A DNA stretch of 64,000 bases from assembly GCF_014837155.1 (NCBI RefSeq), contig NZ_JACYHA010000013.1, forward strand, positions 1-64,000, in the 5' to 3' direction. The translations under genes and the position numbers were made by a program. The number at the start of each line of letters is the position of its first letter. Position 1 is the first letter of the stretch. This stretch comes from Litchfieldia stipae (GTDB taxonomy: Bacteria > Bacillota > Bacilli > Bacillales > Bacillaceae_L). Positions 17,590 to 25,379 of this stretch are shown piece after piece. Under the pieces are notes generated by a model. The model was not told where the DNA came from, searched no databases, and saw nothing but the letters and a program-made list of their open reading frames with translations.

Positions 17590-20500
17590 TTATTCAATCT
17601 TAAGAATGTCACGGATGTCTTCTTCAGTAAGACTTGATGACGATTGATTACTTGACTCAATTAGTTCACTAACCAAATCGCGTTTTTTATCCTGTAACTC
17701 ATTCATTTTCTCTTCTACAGTTCCAGTAGTAATTAGTTTGATGACCTCGACAACCTTCGTTTGACCCATTCGATGTGCACGAGCAGTGGCTTGTTCTTCT
17801 ACGGCAGGATTCCACCAAATATCATAAAGGATGACTGTGTCTGCTCCAGTGACATTTAAACCTGTCCCACCTGCCTTTAATGAAATCAGAAACACCTCAC
17901 GCTCCCCTGCATTAAATCGATTACACAGATCAACTCTTTCCTCCGAAGGTGTTTGTCCATCTAAATAGAAAAACGGTGTCTCTTGTATAGCAAGCTCATT
18001 ACCAATTAAATCTAGCATTTTCGTGAATTGAGAAAAAATCAATACCCTTCTTCCGGAATGCTTTGCTTCTTTTAATATCTTCATTAATTGCTCAAATTTA
18101 GCTGATTTTCCTTTGTAGCCTTCAACAAATAAACTAGGATGACAACAAATTTGCCTTAATCTTGTAATACCAGCTAAGATTTTAATCCGATTTTTTCTTA
18201 TAGTATCCTTATCTAGATGCTTGAGCGTATCATGACGTAGCTTAGCCAAATATGCAGCATATAGCTTCTTCTGATCGGGCATTAATTCAACTGCTTCTAT
18301 TCGCTCTAATTTTTGCGGTAATTCTTCTAACACGTCCTCCTTCACCCTACGAAGTAAAAACGGCCTACTTCTTCTTGCCACTGTTTTTCTTGAGAGATGA
18401 CTATATTCCTTTAAGCCTTGGAATAACTCTGGGAATACCACATGAAATATTGACCATAATTCTTCGATTGAATTCTCTACTGGAGTTCCTGTAAGTGCAA
18501 ATTTATGCTCTGCTTTAATACGCTTTACAGCTCTTGCTGTTTGTGTAATTGGGTTTTTGAAGGCTTGAGCTTCATCAAAAAACACGGTGTGGAAAAGTTG
18601 TTTCTCATACCATGCAACATCTTTTCTAAGTAATGGATAAGATGTAATAATAACATCGATAGCTGATACATCCTGTTGTAAATGAGATCTTTCTTGTTTA
18701 TTACCATCAATTACAATTGCTTCGACTTCTGGGGCAAATTTAATCAACTCACTTAGCCAGTTATACGTTAAAGACGATGGACAAACGACAAGAATGGCTT
18801 TTTCTTTTTCACGGATTTCCTTAAGCTCTGAGACGATGAAAGAAATACTCTGTAAAGTTTTACCCAAGCCCATGTCATCGGCTAATATGCCCCCGAACCC
18901 ATGTTTGGCAAGCGACTTCATCCACCTGAAGCCATGCTTTTGATAATTTCTAAGGACTGTATCCAGCCTTTGTGGGACTTTATAATCCGCCTTAGGTGGA
19001 TGACTGATTTCGTCTATAAATTGTTGGAACGAGTCTTCAAATGTAAATATACGATTATCTTCTCCATCATTAAGTAACTGAAAACCTTGAACAAACGGCA
19101 AATTTAAGCCAGCCTCTAAATCATCTGACTGTACTGGAAGTGCATGTAGAAAACGATTAATTTCCTCAAACTCTTTTGTTTCTAATGAAAGTAATGCCCC
19201 TTCTTTTAAACGATAATATTTTCGTTTTTCCTCAAGTGCTTGGAGTATTTCACGAATATGCTGTTCTGGAATACCGTCCATCTCAAATTTAAATTCTAAC
19301 CAATTGGTTCTCTCCTTCTGTACCTTTACTCTTATTTTCGGACTAGGATTCCCTCTAAAAACTCGATTTCGAACAGCTGTTGTTGCGTAAATTTGTACCA
19401 ACTTGTGAAGCTTAGGAACTATATTGTATAAGAATTCATACTCCAACTCCTCATTGTGGATAAAATAACCACCATCTGTTGTTGAAAATAAACTCTTATT
19501 CATTAGTTCGAGAATTTCCGCTTCCTTTTCTTTATCTCTAAATAATAACGGACCATTGGTTTGCTTTTCATCCAGAGGATTAATCACGATATTTTCATAT
19601 TGAAATTCTAAACCTGCAAGCAAGCGGTTTTTTACTCGATCCAAAAATAGCTTTGCTGTTAATGGTGTCTTAACCATTTGAGCAGAAATTTCCTTAGATA
19701 TTTCAACAACACCCAATTTTCTTAATCCTGGTACTACTTTCTCTAGAAAAAAACCAACTTGCTCCTTTGTAATAGGAAGGTGAGTTGAACCTGCTTGGTC
19801 TAGCATTTGCTTTAGTTCGAGTAAACGTCTAAAGTCATCTGCTTCTATATGATAGAATGTATCTTCTAGTAGCACAGAATGATATGCTTGAAAAACCAAT
19901 AAGTCGTTCAAGCCCAGAATCCATAATTGATAGCCATGTGTTTCTTTTTTACTAAAGGAAAAATGTAGCGGAAGAAGGTTGTTTGTAAATTGTATCTGAT
20001 CAAATATTTTCCCATCGTACTCAAGCTTTATATGTTGTGCATTACTCAGTAATGGCATAAATCGCAGCCACAGACTTGGTGGAAGCAAGAGTATATTAGA
20101 CGAACTTCCAGCCTCTGATTGACTGTTTATTGAGTGATCATGAGATACTTGAGCAAGTTGTTGTAAAATGACATCTGACTCTCGATCAAAACAATACAAA
20201 TTAGGATTAAATATCAAGGTATCAGAAAGCACGATTTCCCTATTTTCATTTAGATTCTCTAGAAAATGGCTAATATTGTTCACAGCAGTGCCTTCAACTC
20301 TTAACTCAATTCCGATCATTTGGTTGTTTTTACTTAGAATGATTGGACTGCATTTGAACTCTATATCTAGGATCGTACGATTTTCAAAATAACGTTGCTG
20401 TACACTTTTACGAACCTGTTTGTCATCAAATAGAGTTAACCAATCATTAGTTGGTCCTTTCGTTGCTTTTAACTCAGATTTTTTTTCAATTCTATTAACA

Positions 20501-20796
20501 GATTCTGTTTCCTTTAACTGATGTTCATGTATTGAAAGTAATACTGCAGCGATATGCTGACAATCCTTTTGAAAGGAGCCTAACTTTGGACAGGTACAAG
20601 TTGCAATAAATCTACTACTTTCGATTTTTTCAACTTTCACATAAAAATCCTCTATACCCGACACTACTGCCTGACAATAATTAGAATCATGTTCCTCAAA
20701 TGAAACTTTATTTGAACGATAAAAAGCTTCCCCTCTTTTTAAGGAAACAGAGCCGCACATTTCTTCTATCATTTTCTTGTTCACTCTTATATTCAT
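17590..20796 (-). CDS. SWIM zinc finger-SNF2 helicase (YwqA-like)
   Basis: A large Swi2/Snf2 DNA-dependent ATPase. The N-terminal SWIM zinc motif is CTCPKLGSFQKDCQH (about residues 66-80). A long middle SNF2-associated region follows, then the ATPase: DDMGLGKT (about 640), DEAQ (about 744), and the C-terminal helicase motifs SQFTKM and the QATARAHRMGQ motif VI. I chose the ATG at 20796, seven bases after GGGAG, giving 1068 residues instead of 1085. Stand-alone bacterial SNF2 enzymes of this type remodel RNA polymerase or nucleoprotein; which is unknown here. Flanked by accessory genes. Confidence 0.9.
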   Translation of the reverse strand: MNIRVNKKMIEEMCGSVSLKRGEAFYRSNKVSFEEHDSNYCQAVVSGIEDFYVKVEKIESSRFIATCTCPKLGSFQKDCQHIAAVLLSIHEHQLKETESVNRIEKKSELKATKGPTNDWLTLFDDKQVRKSVQQRYFENRTILDIEFKCSPIILSKNNQMIGIELRVEGTAVNNISHFLENLNENREIVLSDTLIFNPNLYCFDRESDVILQQLAQVSHDHSINSQSEAGSSSNILLLPPSLWLRFMPLLSNAQHIKLEYDGKIFDQIQFTNNLLPLHFSFSKKETHGYQLWILGLNDLLVFQAYHSVLLEDTFYHIEADDFRRLLELKQMLDQAGSTHLPITKEQVGFFLEKVVPGLRKLGVVEISKEISAQMVKTPLTAKLFLDRVKNRLLAGLEFQYENIVINPLDEKQTNGPLLFRDKEKEAEILELMNKSLFSTTDGGYFIHNEELEYEFLYNIVPKLHKLVQIYATTAVRNRVFRGNPSPKIRVKVQKERTNWLEFKFEMDGIPEQHIREILQALEEKRKYYRLKEGALLSLETKEFEEINRFLHALPVQSDDLEAGLNLPFVQGFQLLNDGEDNRIFTFEDSFQQFIDEISHPPKADYKVPQRLDTVLRNYQKHGFRWMKSLAKHGFGGILADDMGLGKTLQSISFIVSELKEIREKEKAILVVCPSSLTYNWLSELIKFAPEVEAIVIDGNKQERSHLQQDVSAIDVIITSYPLLRKDVAWYEKQLFHTVFFDEAQAFKNPITQTARAVKRIKAEHKFALTGTPVENSIEELWSIFHVVFPELFQGLKEYSHLSRKTVARRSRPFLLRRVKEDVLEELPQKLERIEAVELMPDQKKLYAAYLAKLRHDTLKHLDKDTIRKNRIKILAGITRLRQICCHPSLFVEGYKGKSAKFEQLMKILKEAKHSGRRVLIFSQFTKMLDLIGNELAIQETPFFYLDGQTPSEERVDLCNRFNAGEREVFLISLKAGGTGLNVTGADTVILYDIWWNPAVEEQATARAHRMGQTKVVEVIKLITTGTVEEKMNELQDKKRDLVSELIESSNQSSSSLTEEDIRDILKIE

Positions 20797-20882
20797 TTTT
20801 CTGCTCCCTTTCCCTAAGGGTTTCATGGTATTAAATCTATTTAACAATTTAACATAATCATCATCTATTATAAAATAAAAAA

Positions 20883-20912
20883 ATCTCGTCCTATTTCATA
20901 CAAGGACGAGAC
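20883..20912 (-). terminator. Terminator of the SRPBCC-arsR operon
   Basis: A stem of 7-8 bp, CTCGTCC/GGACGAG with flanking pairs and a 12-nt loop, followed on the minus strand by TTTTTTTATTTTA. Confidence 0.85.
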
Positions 20913-20920
20913 TGTACAAG

Positions 20921-21247
20921 TCAATTATTTGTTTCATCTTCAACCATATGTTTGAGCATTGAAATTTTATTATCCCAAAATTGTTCGTAGAAAGATAACC
21001 ACTGTTTCAGTTCAAGGAGAGCTTCTGGCTGAAGTCGGTATCTTCTTTCTCTCCCTACATTCTCAACACTAACAAGGCTTGATTCTTGTAATATTTTCAA
21101 ATGTTTTGAAACAGCTGTTCGAGTCATTGGAAAGTGATTACTTATCATTGTCACAGATAATTCCTGATCAGCTAATAATTTTAGCATCTTCCGTCGATTT
21201 GGATCTGCAATCGCTTGAAAAACATCATGCTTATGAATCGCAGACAT
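20921..21247 (-). CDS. ArsR-family winged-helix repressor
   Basis: A 108-residue ArsR/SmtB-type DNA-binding protein. A typical opening (HDVFQAIADPNRRKMLKLLA, residues 6-25) leads into the recognition helix region (MTRTAVSKHLKILQES, about 41-56) and the wing (GRERRYRLQP). I see no cysteine metal site, so it is not a metal sensor of the ArsR/CadC type. Its ATG overlaps the stop of the upstream SRPBCC gene as TAATG. It very probably represses its own operon through the palindromes at 21710-21750. Confidence 0.9.
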   Translation of the reverse strand: MSAIHKHDVFQAIADPNRRKMLKLLADQELSVTMISNHFPMTRTAVSKHLKILQESSLVSVENVGRERRYRLQPEALLELKQWLSFYEQFWDNKISMLKHMVEDETNN

Positions 21248-21684
21248 TAGCCCTCTACCACTTCACGAAGTCTTATATTAACGATTGATTCCCATCCATT
21301 ATTCATCGTATCTCGAATTTCCGCATGAGTTTTTCCAGGTCCTGGTCCAGGGATGATTTCGTTAGGTTCTCCCCAACCAGCGTGGATTAGAGTAAATTCT
21401 GTCTTATCACCCAGATCCTTCAATTCAAATGAAACTACCCAACCAGCTACTCCCCAAGAAAAGGTAAGGTGTGTTGGTGGATCGAGTTCGGTTACCTTAC
21501 ATGGGGTTGGACCAAATGGAGATTGAATCGTAAATTCATATCCTAATTCTGGTTTAAAATCATTAGGCATAAACCATGAATTTATCCCCTCTGGTGTAGC
21601 AACAGCAGACCAAACCTTCTCAATTTTTGCATTAAATACAACATTTTTACGAATTTCTGGTGTTCCAGTGTGTTTGTTATCCAC
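21247..21684 (-). CDS. SRPBCC (AHSA1-like) domain protein
   Basis: A 145-residue START/Bet v1-like fold of the AHSA1 type, with the typical sequence KIEKVWSAVATPEGINSWF near residues 20-38 and a C-terminal helix (WESIVNIRL). Such proteins bind hydrophobic ligands in a cavity. They are very often paired with an ArsR regulator as here, the two genes overlapping by TAATG. A GTG start follows GGAGG by nine bases. Ligand unknown. The pair is a self-contained regulated module. Confidence 0.88.
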   Translation of the reverse strand: MDNKHTGTPEIRKNVVFNAKIEKVWSAVATPEGINSWFMPNDFKPELGYEFTIQSPFGPTPCKVTELDPPTHLTFSWGVAGWVVSFELKDLGDKTEFTLIHAGWGEPNEIIPGPGPGKTHAEIRDTMNNGWESIVNIRLREVVEG

Positions 21685-21709
21685 TAAATAATACCTCCGT
21701 TTTATATGT

Positions 21710-21750
21710 AACCAAATGGTTTCGTGTTTATTTTACGAAACCATTTGGTT
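21710..21750. promoter_or_regulatory. Operator palindrome of the SRPBCC-arsR operon
   Basis: A 16-bp perfect inverted repeat AACCAAATGGTTTCGT/ACGAAACCATTTGGTT around a 9-bp AT-rich spacer. Each arm itself contains an AACCA-NN-TGGTT palindrome. It covers the space between the -35 and -10 boxes of the operon promoter, the classic place for an autorepressor. Confidence 0.8.
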
Positions 21751-21759
21751 TCATGTCAA
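21730..21759 (-). promoter_or_regulatory. SigA promoter of the SRPBCC-arsR operon
   Basis: Minus strand TTGACA (21754-21759) and TAAAAT (21730-21735) with an 18-base spacer filled by one operator arm. Transcription should start near 21722, inside the other arm, so bound repressor would block polymerase fully. Confidence 0.75.
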
Positions 21760-21781
21760 CCCCATTTTTAGTCACATGAAA

Positions 21782-21814
21782 AAACATAGTATAAAAGCAA
21801 CTTATACTATGTTT
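21782..21814 (-). terminator. Terminator downstream of cwlJ
   Basis: A 13-bp perfect stem AAACATAGTATAA/TTATACTATGTTT with a 7-nt loop. On the minus strand it runs into TTTTTTC. Confidence 0.85.
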
Positions 21815-21820
21815 TACATT

Positions 21821-22249
21821 TTAAAAGGTATTATAAATATTTTCACATTCTTCTGCTGTTGGTTCATAGAAACAGTGAAGCTTATATCTTCCAACAAGTG
21901 GTTGATTGTACCATTGTGCTGGACAATCCCCAGATGGTCTGAAATACCAAAGACTAAATTTTGATGGCCATAGCCTCTCACCTTTTATCACTCGACGTGC
22001 CAATTCCTTATCACTCTCTCTAGCTCGTTGATAAAAATAGCCTTTCGTCGTCGCTTCAAAAGCATGAGGCTGATAAATCATGTTCTCAATCGTACGAAGA
22101 CCTTTAAAATCAGAACAATTTGCTCTAATTCTGTTGATACCGACATTTCCGACCATCAACATGCCTTGAACGCCCTCACCTTCAGCTTCAGCTCTTAGTA
22201 ATCTTGCTAAAAGATCAATATCAGCTTCAGTTGCCTTAACAACTGCCAT
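21821..22249 (-). CDS. cwlJ: Spore cortex-lytic enzyme CwlJ
   Basis: A cell wall hydrolase of the SleB/CwlJ family (Hydrolase_2) that degrades cortex during germination. It consists only of the catalytic domain and has no signal peptide, as expected of CwlJ, which is made in the mother cell and held in the coat. Key features are the conserved Glu in LLRAEAEGEG (about residue 21) and the family segment SLWYFRPSGDCPAQWYNQP (about 106-124). The ATG at 22249 follows GGGGTG by five bases and gives 142 residues, the B. subtilis length. Its usual partner gerQ is not adjacent. Confidence 0.93.
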   Translation of the reverse strand: MAVVKATEADIDLLARLLRAEAEGEGVQGMLMVGNVGINRIRANCSDFKGLRTIENMIYQPHAFEATTKGYFYQRARESDKELARRVIKGERLWPSKFSLWYFRPSGDCPAQWYNQPLVGRYKLHCFYEPTAEECENIYNTF

Positions 22250-22351
22250 CCCAACACCCCCCATTAGTCCTATATTCTATATATTAATAAATTTAAAAAA
22301 TGTGATTAATATGGCTTTTCCTCCTCTAATTTTTCTATTTTTAAACTAAAT

Positions 22352-22380
22352 TTGCATTCCTGTCTATTTCCTGTTATGAT
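22352..22380 (+). promoter_or_regulatory. SigA promoter of cspC
   Basis: TTGCAT (22352-22357), 17 bases, TATGAT (22375-22380). The predicted start leaves a leader of about 110 nt before cspC, as is usual for cold-shock genes whose leader controls translation at low temperature. Confidence 0.65.
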
Positions 22381-22497
22381 GAGATAGAATTATTTTTGTT
22401 CGGTGTAAAGGATAGTAAGTTTTGACTTTTCGTCTTGATGATCACTTTGGGCAAGGATAGTAATACATTGTGTGAAACACACTAGGAGGCAACAAAA

Positions 22498-22698
22498 ATG
22501 GAACAAGGTACAGTAAAATGGTTTAATGCAGAAAAAGGTTTTGGATTCATCGAGCGTGAAAATGGTGACGATGTATTCGTACATTTCTCAGCTATCCAAA
22601 GTGAAGGTTTCAAAACTTTAGACGAAGGTCAAAAAGTTACTTTCGACGTTGAGCAAGGTGCTCGTGGACCTCAAGCTTCTAACGTTCAAAAAGCTTAA
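22498..22698 (+). CDS. cspC: Cold-shock protein, CspC type
   Basis: A 66-residue single OB-fold RNA chaperone. The RNP1 motif (KGFGFIE, residues 13-19) and RNP2 motif (VFVHF, 26-30) carry the surface aromatics that bind single-stranded nucleic acid. The opening [20 protein letters not shown] is that of CspC rather than CspB or CspD. AGGAGG lies eight bases before the ATG. The long leader contains the same 11-base sequence twice. Monocistronic with a strong terminator. Paralogue naming in Bacillus is loose. Confidence 0.95.
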   Translation: MEQGTVKWFNAEKGFGFIERENGDDVFVHFSAIQSEGFKTLDEGQKVTFDVEQGARGPQASNVQKA

Positions 22699-22715
22699 TT
22701 AATTACTGCCATTCA

Positions 22716-22743
22716 AAACAGGCTCTTTCATTAGAGCCTGTTT
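22716..22743 (+). terminator. Terminator of cspC
   Basis: An 11-bp perfect stem AAACAGGCTCT/AGAGCCTGTTT with a 6-nt loop followed by a run of U. Confidence 0.9.
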
Positions 22744-22768
22744 TTTTGTTGTTTTATACATTAAAAAA

Positions 22769-22790
22769 ACCTACTTAATCAAAAGTAGGT
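22769..22790 (-). terminator. Terminator downstream of the 57-residue gene
   Basis: An 8-bp perfect stem ACCTACTT/AAGTAGGT with a 6-nt loop, followed on the minus strand by TTTTTTT. Confidence 0.85.
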
Positions 22791-22806
22791 CAATGGTATT
22801 CAAGAA

Positions 22807-22980
22807 TTAATCATTCTTGGCAAGTTCTTCTTCAAAATAAAAAGTCGAAGGATGCTCATTTACAGTATAAGAGTACTTTTTCATGTTATTAATATACTGC
22901 CATTTATTAATTGTAACCAATTCATTCGTTAATTGTATCTTTACTGCTTCTCCACTATGGAACTTATTCTTGTTTTTCAA
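22807..22980 (-). CDS. Small conserved-type hypothetical protein (57 aa)
   Basis: A small basic/acidic mixed protein, mostly strand-forming, without a membrane segment; it may be a small SH3-like barrel. The frame extends to a GTG at 22989, but that codon lies inside the AAAGGGTGG ribosome site. The TTG at 22980 is better placed, so I use it. It has its own strong terminator, which supports it being a real gene. I do not recognise the family and see no functional motif. Confidence 0.65.
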   Translation of the reverse strand: MKNKNKFHSGEAVKIQLTNELVTINKWQYINNMKKYSYTVNEHPSTFYFEEELAKND

Positions 22981-23125
22981 AAAATCCACCCTTTAAATTT
23001 TATCTTATACTATATATTATACCACACTCTTTGATATTATGTTTTATCAATCAATAATAGTGTATAATTAACACGAAACGGACAACATAAAGAGACAAAC
23101 AATTGCACGAAAAGGAATGAAAATC

Positions 23126-23419
23126 ATGATAACAATTACAAGTCATACAGTAGAAAAACTAATTGACCCTACAGGCATCCTAATCGGAGATCGCTTTGAA
23201 TACATATTAAATATTGATGTACCAGAAGATGATGAATTGTACTCTGATCACGGATTGAAGATCAAAGCCATCTATGCTGTCAATCAGTCAGATGCACGCC
23301 TTGTGCAGTACTACATCATAGAAAAAGTGACTGAAGCAGTACAGGACTTTGAACTAGAGGAAGAAGAAGAACAAATAATCGCTGAATATTGTAAGCTTCA
23401 TCTACCAATTGAAGATTAA
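23126..23419 (+). CDS. Small acidic hypothetical protein (97 aa)
   Basis: A soluble, strongly acidic protein. It looks like a small alpha/beta domain ending in an acidic helix (FELEEEEEQIIAEY) and may belong to the DUF6509-type Bacillus family; that is a recollection from the segment LIDPTGILIGDRFEYILNIDVPEDDELYS and not certain. The ATG at 23126 lies nine bases after AAGGA; the earlier ATG at 23117 touches the ribosome site. Single gene with a convergent terminator. Function unknown. Confidence 0.7.
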   Translation: MITITSHTVEKLIDPTGILIGDRFEYILNIDVPEDDELYSDHGLKIKAIYAVNQSDARLVQYYIIEKVTEAVQDFELEEEEEQIIAEYCKLHLPIED

Positions 23420-23424
23420 AAAAT

Positions 23425-23467
23425 GGAGGGTCCCCATTGATACTTACCTTATCAATCGGAGCCCTCC
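23425..23467. terminator. Bidirectional terminator
   Basis: Stem GGAGGG/CCCTCC continuing inside as ATTGATA/TATCAAT. On the minus strand it is followed by ATTTTTTAA, on the plus strand by TTT. It separates the convergent genes at 23126 and 23478. Confidence 0.75.
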
Positions 23468-23477
23468 TTTGCATTAA

Positions 23478-23954
23478 CTATATAGCCTTTACTCGGAGTA
23501 TAATGGTTCTAATCAAATAGCCTATTGTTATCCCTGGTATGACAAACAGAATCGGTAACCATACTGGTCCTAAGAGAATCCCAAACAACTTCAGCTTAAA
23601 TGAGTACATCAGTCCAATCGTCACAAAATAGGCAGCAAAAGCTAAAGGGAGAAAAATATATGGTTTCGTTTCTTCCCTCTTCTTAGAATACTTATATGCA
23701 TCCCAAATCGCATACATATACAAACATGGATAGAACATCAACCACTGATAATTAGTGATCTCTATTGCACCTTGAATATCCCCAATAAAGCTTAGCAAAA
23801 TCGCTGTATTAAACTTACTGAAAACATTAATGACTACTTCAAAAAAGATAAAGGCAAGCCCTTTTATGACCTGCTTATTAAGCAACTGACCAAATCCCGG
23901 AAAAGCAATACTCCATAATACAACTTCTAATGTTTTGTCTCTGTCATTATTCAT
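23478..23954 (-). CDS. Small multi-pass membrane protein (158 aa)
   Basis: Four or so hydrophobic helices are visible. The opening VVLWSIAFPGFGQLLNKQVIKG (residues about 11-32) has the P-G-x-G-Q pattern seen in TM2-like and DUF5683-like small membrane proteins. Central and C-terminal segments (YIFLPLAFAAYFVTIGLMY and a long stretch before IRTIILRVKAI) are hydrophobic. No catalytic motif is seen. Function unknown; location is the cytoplasmic membrane. Shares a terminator with the convergent gene. Confidence 0.75.
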   Translation of the reverse strand: MNNDRDKTLEVVLWSIAFPGFGQLLNKQVIKGLAFIFFEVVINVFSKFNTAILLSFIGDIQGAIEITNYQWLMFYPCLYMYAIWDAYKYSKKREETKPYIFLPLAFAAYFVTIGLMYSFKLKLFGILLGPVWLPILFVIPGITIGYLIRTIILRVKAI

Positions 23955-24099
23955 TTTTAATTTCCTTTAAATATGAAATTTTTGATTCTTAAATAATCAC
24001 CCATATTTAAAAAATAAATCACTATGTTTTATCCAATGAAATCACCTTCGTAACATTCTTGTACACTTATGATGATGAAAAACGAACGAATATATGTAT

Positions 24100-24115
24100 A
24101 ATAAAACGTTTTATT
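24100..24115. promoter_or_regulatory. 16-bp palindrome upstream of the Hsp20 gene
   Basis: AATAAAACGTTTTATT is a perfect palindrome about 115 bases before the Hsp20 start. It is AT-rich, so chance is possible; it could be an operator. Confidence 0.35.
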
Positions 24116-24230
24116 TTCCGAAATATCTCCTATTACCTTTTTCTAAAATTGATGAGTTTGCCTAGACCTCATTTTTGTGGCTGGAATACACTACTTATAA
24201 AACGAGATTGCCCAAAAGGAGTGAACATAC

Positions 24231-24704
24231 ATGAGCGAAAATCAAAAAAAGCAACCTTCTAAAAAGCATCAACCTATTTCAACAAATCCACTAATGAAAT
24301 CCATGAATGATTTCTTTAATCAAATACCAGTGAAGCGTTTAATGGAATCGATTGATGAATTTTTCGAACAACCTTTTCCAATCCCCACTTTTGCAATTAG
24401 TATGAAAGAAACAGACCAAGCGTTGGTGATTACTGCTGATTTACCTGGAATCAAAAAAGAACAAATCAATCTAGATTATTCACCTCGTGCGATTACAATC
24501 TCTATAAAACATGAAGAAGATGTTCAAGAAAAGAATGAAAAAAATAACTACTATTTTAGGAAACAATCTTTTAATCAATCATCAAGGACAATCCCACTCC
24601 CTTTTAGTGTTGATGAACGCCAAATTAATGCTTCCTATAAAAATGGACAATTGATTATAAATATACCTCGCCCGCCTCGACGACAAATTAAAATTACAGA
24701 TTAA
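24231..24704 (+). CDS. Small heat-shock protein, Hsp20/alpha-crystallin
   Basis: A 157-residue ATP-independent holdase chaperone. A variable basic N-terminal arm (about 55 residues) precedes the alpha-crystallin domain, with LVITADLPGIKKEQINL near residue 68 and the C-terminal strand INASYKNGQLIINIP (about 132-146). It ends in a short tail, RRQIKITD, carrying an I-x-I motif for oligomer assembly. AAAGGAG lies nine bases before the ATG. Members near spore genes are sometimes spore-coat associated (CotM-like); this is unproven here. Own terminator. Confidence 0.9.
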   Translation: MSENQKKQPSKKHQPISTNPLMKSMNDFFNQIPVKRLMESIDEFFEQPFPIPTFAISMKETDQALVITADLPGIKKEQINLDYSPRAITISIKHEEDVQEKNEKNNYYFRKQSFNQSSRTIPLPFSVDERQINASYKNGQLIINIPRPPRRQIKITD

Positions 24705-24731
24705 TGAAAATACCTCAATTCATACATGTCT

Positions 24732-24755
24732 AGCACCACAGGAGCAAGTGGTGCT
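24732..24755 (+). terminator. Terminator of the Hsp20 gene
   Basis: An 8-bp perfect stem AGCACCAC/GTGGTGCT with an 8-nt loop followed by TATTTGA; the U-tract is moderate. Confidence 0.7.
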
Positions 24756-24826
24756 TATTTGACTTATGAAACTTTCCTTACATACTTTCAATTTTTTTTA
24801 GCACCCTATTTTTAGGAGGTGTTATT

Positions 24827-25000
24827 ATGAAAGACAAACAAGATAAACAAGACATACCTGATTTTAATCAATTAAACGACAGAATCATTGCAAATCCAAG
24901 TCCAGAACCCACACTTGTCATAAAAACCAATCTTGATCCAAAGGACCCAACAGATGAAAATCCATATTTTATTAACGGAAAATCTGATTTGAAGAAGTAG
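24827..25000 (+). CDS. Small hydrophilic protein (57 aa), probably sporulation-type
   Basis: A 57-residue frame with a strong AGGAGG seven bases before its ATG. The product is very hydrophilic (MKDKQDKQDIPDFNQ at the start, NPYFINGKSDLKK at the end) and has no cysteine or membrane segment. It is the first of three closely spaced tiny genes ending in one terminator (25337), so an operon is likely. Family not recognised; the surroundings (YppG, YppF, SspM) suggest sporulation, which is inference. Confidence 0.6.
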   Translation: MKDKQDKQDIPDFNQLNDRIIANPSPEPTLVIKTNLDPKDPTDENPYFINGKSDLKK

Positions 25001-25002
25001 GA

Positions 25003-25170
25003 GTGATATGGTCATGGTATGAAAACGAGACCTCGTTTATAAGGGATTTAACTGAAGATGAGGTGTCATTTCTTAACAAGATTCTCCCAGATGAAATTAG
25101 TTATGCGATGGATGAGAGAGATTACAAACGTGTTGATGAATTAAATGAGGTTTACGAATTATTGTATTAA
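25003..25170 (+). CDS. Small acidic protein (55 aa), GTG start
   Basis: Begins three bases after the upstream stop with GTG and reads as a compact acidic helical protein (TEDEVSFLNKILPDEISYA in the middle, RVDELNEVYELLY at the end). The ribosome site is weak (GAAGAAG), so translation is probably coupled to the gene before it. No ATG start fits. I cannot name the family. It is the middle gene of a three-gene set. Confidence 0.5.
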   Translation: MIWSWYENETSFIRDLTEDEVSFLNKILPDEISYAMDERDYKRVDELNEVYELLY

Positions 25171-25188
25171 GGAAAGAAAGGGAAAATC

Positions 25189-25335
25189 ATGCAAGAGAAT
25201 ACTTGGAGTACGAAACAATATTCAAATACAAATGTTGAAGAAGTTAAGAGATTAAATGCAAACTCAGGGATGTCTTATAACGAAGTAATGGCATTATTAG
25301 CAAAAAATTATCAAAAATCCTCAAAATACAAATAG
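25189..25335 (+). CDS. Small protein (48 aa), weakly like gamma-type spore proteins
   Basis: A 48-residue frame with AAAGG eight bases before its ATG. The segment SNTNVEEVKRLNANSGMSY has the T-N-x-x-x-V-x-x-x-N pattern found in gamma-type small acid-soluble spore proteins, but the repeat occurs only once and the glutamine-rich body is missing. The C-terminus (NEVMALLAKNYQK) is a likely helix. Last gene of the three-gene set, followed at once by a strong terminator. Confidence 0.6.
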   Translation: MQENTWSTKQYSNTNVEEVKRLNANSGMSYNEVMALLAKNYQKSSKYK

Positions 25336-25336
25336 G

Positions 25337-25374
25337 AAAAAGTGTCTGATCAATTCATATCAGACACTTTTTTT
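25337..25374. terminator. Bidirectional terminator
   Basis: A 14-bp perfect stem AAAAAGTGTCTGAT/ATCAGACACTTTTT with an 8-nt loop. It serves the three small plus-strand genes and yppG on the minus strand. Confidence 0.9.
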
Positions 25375-25379
25375 CATAC

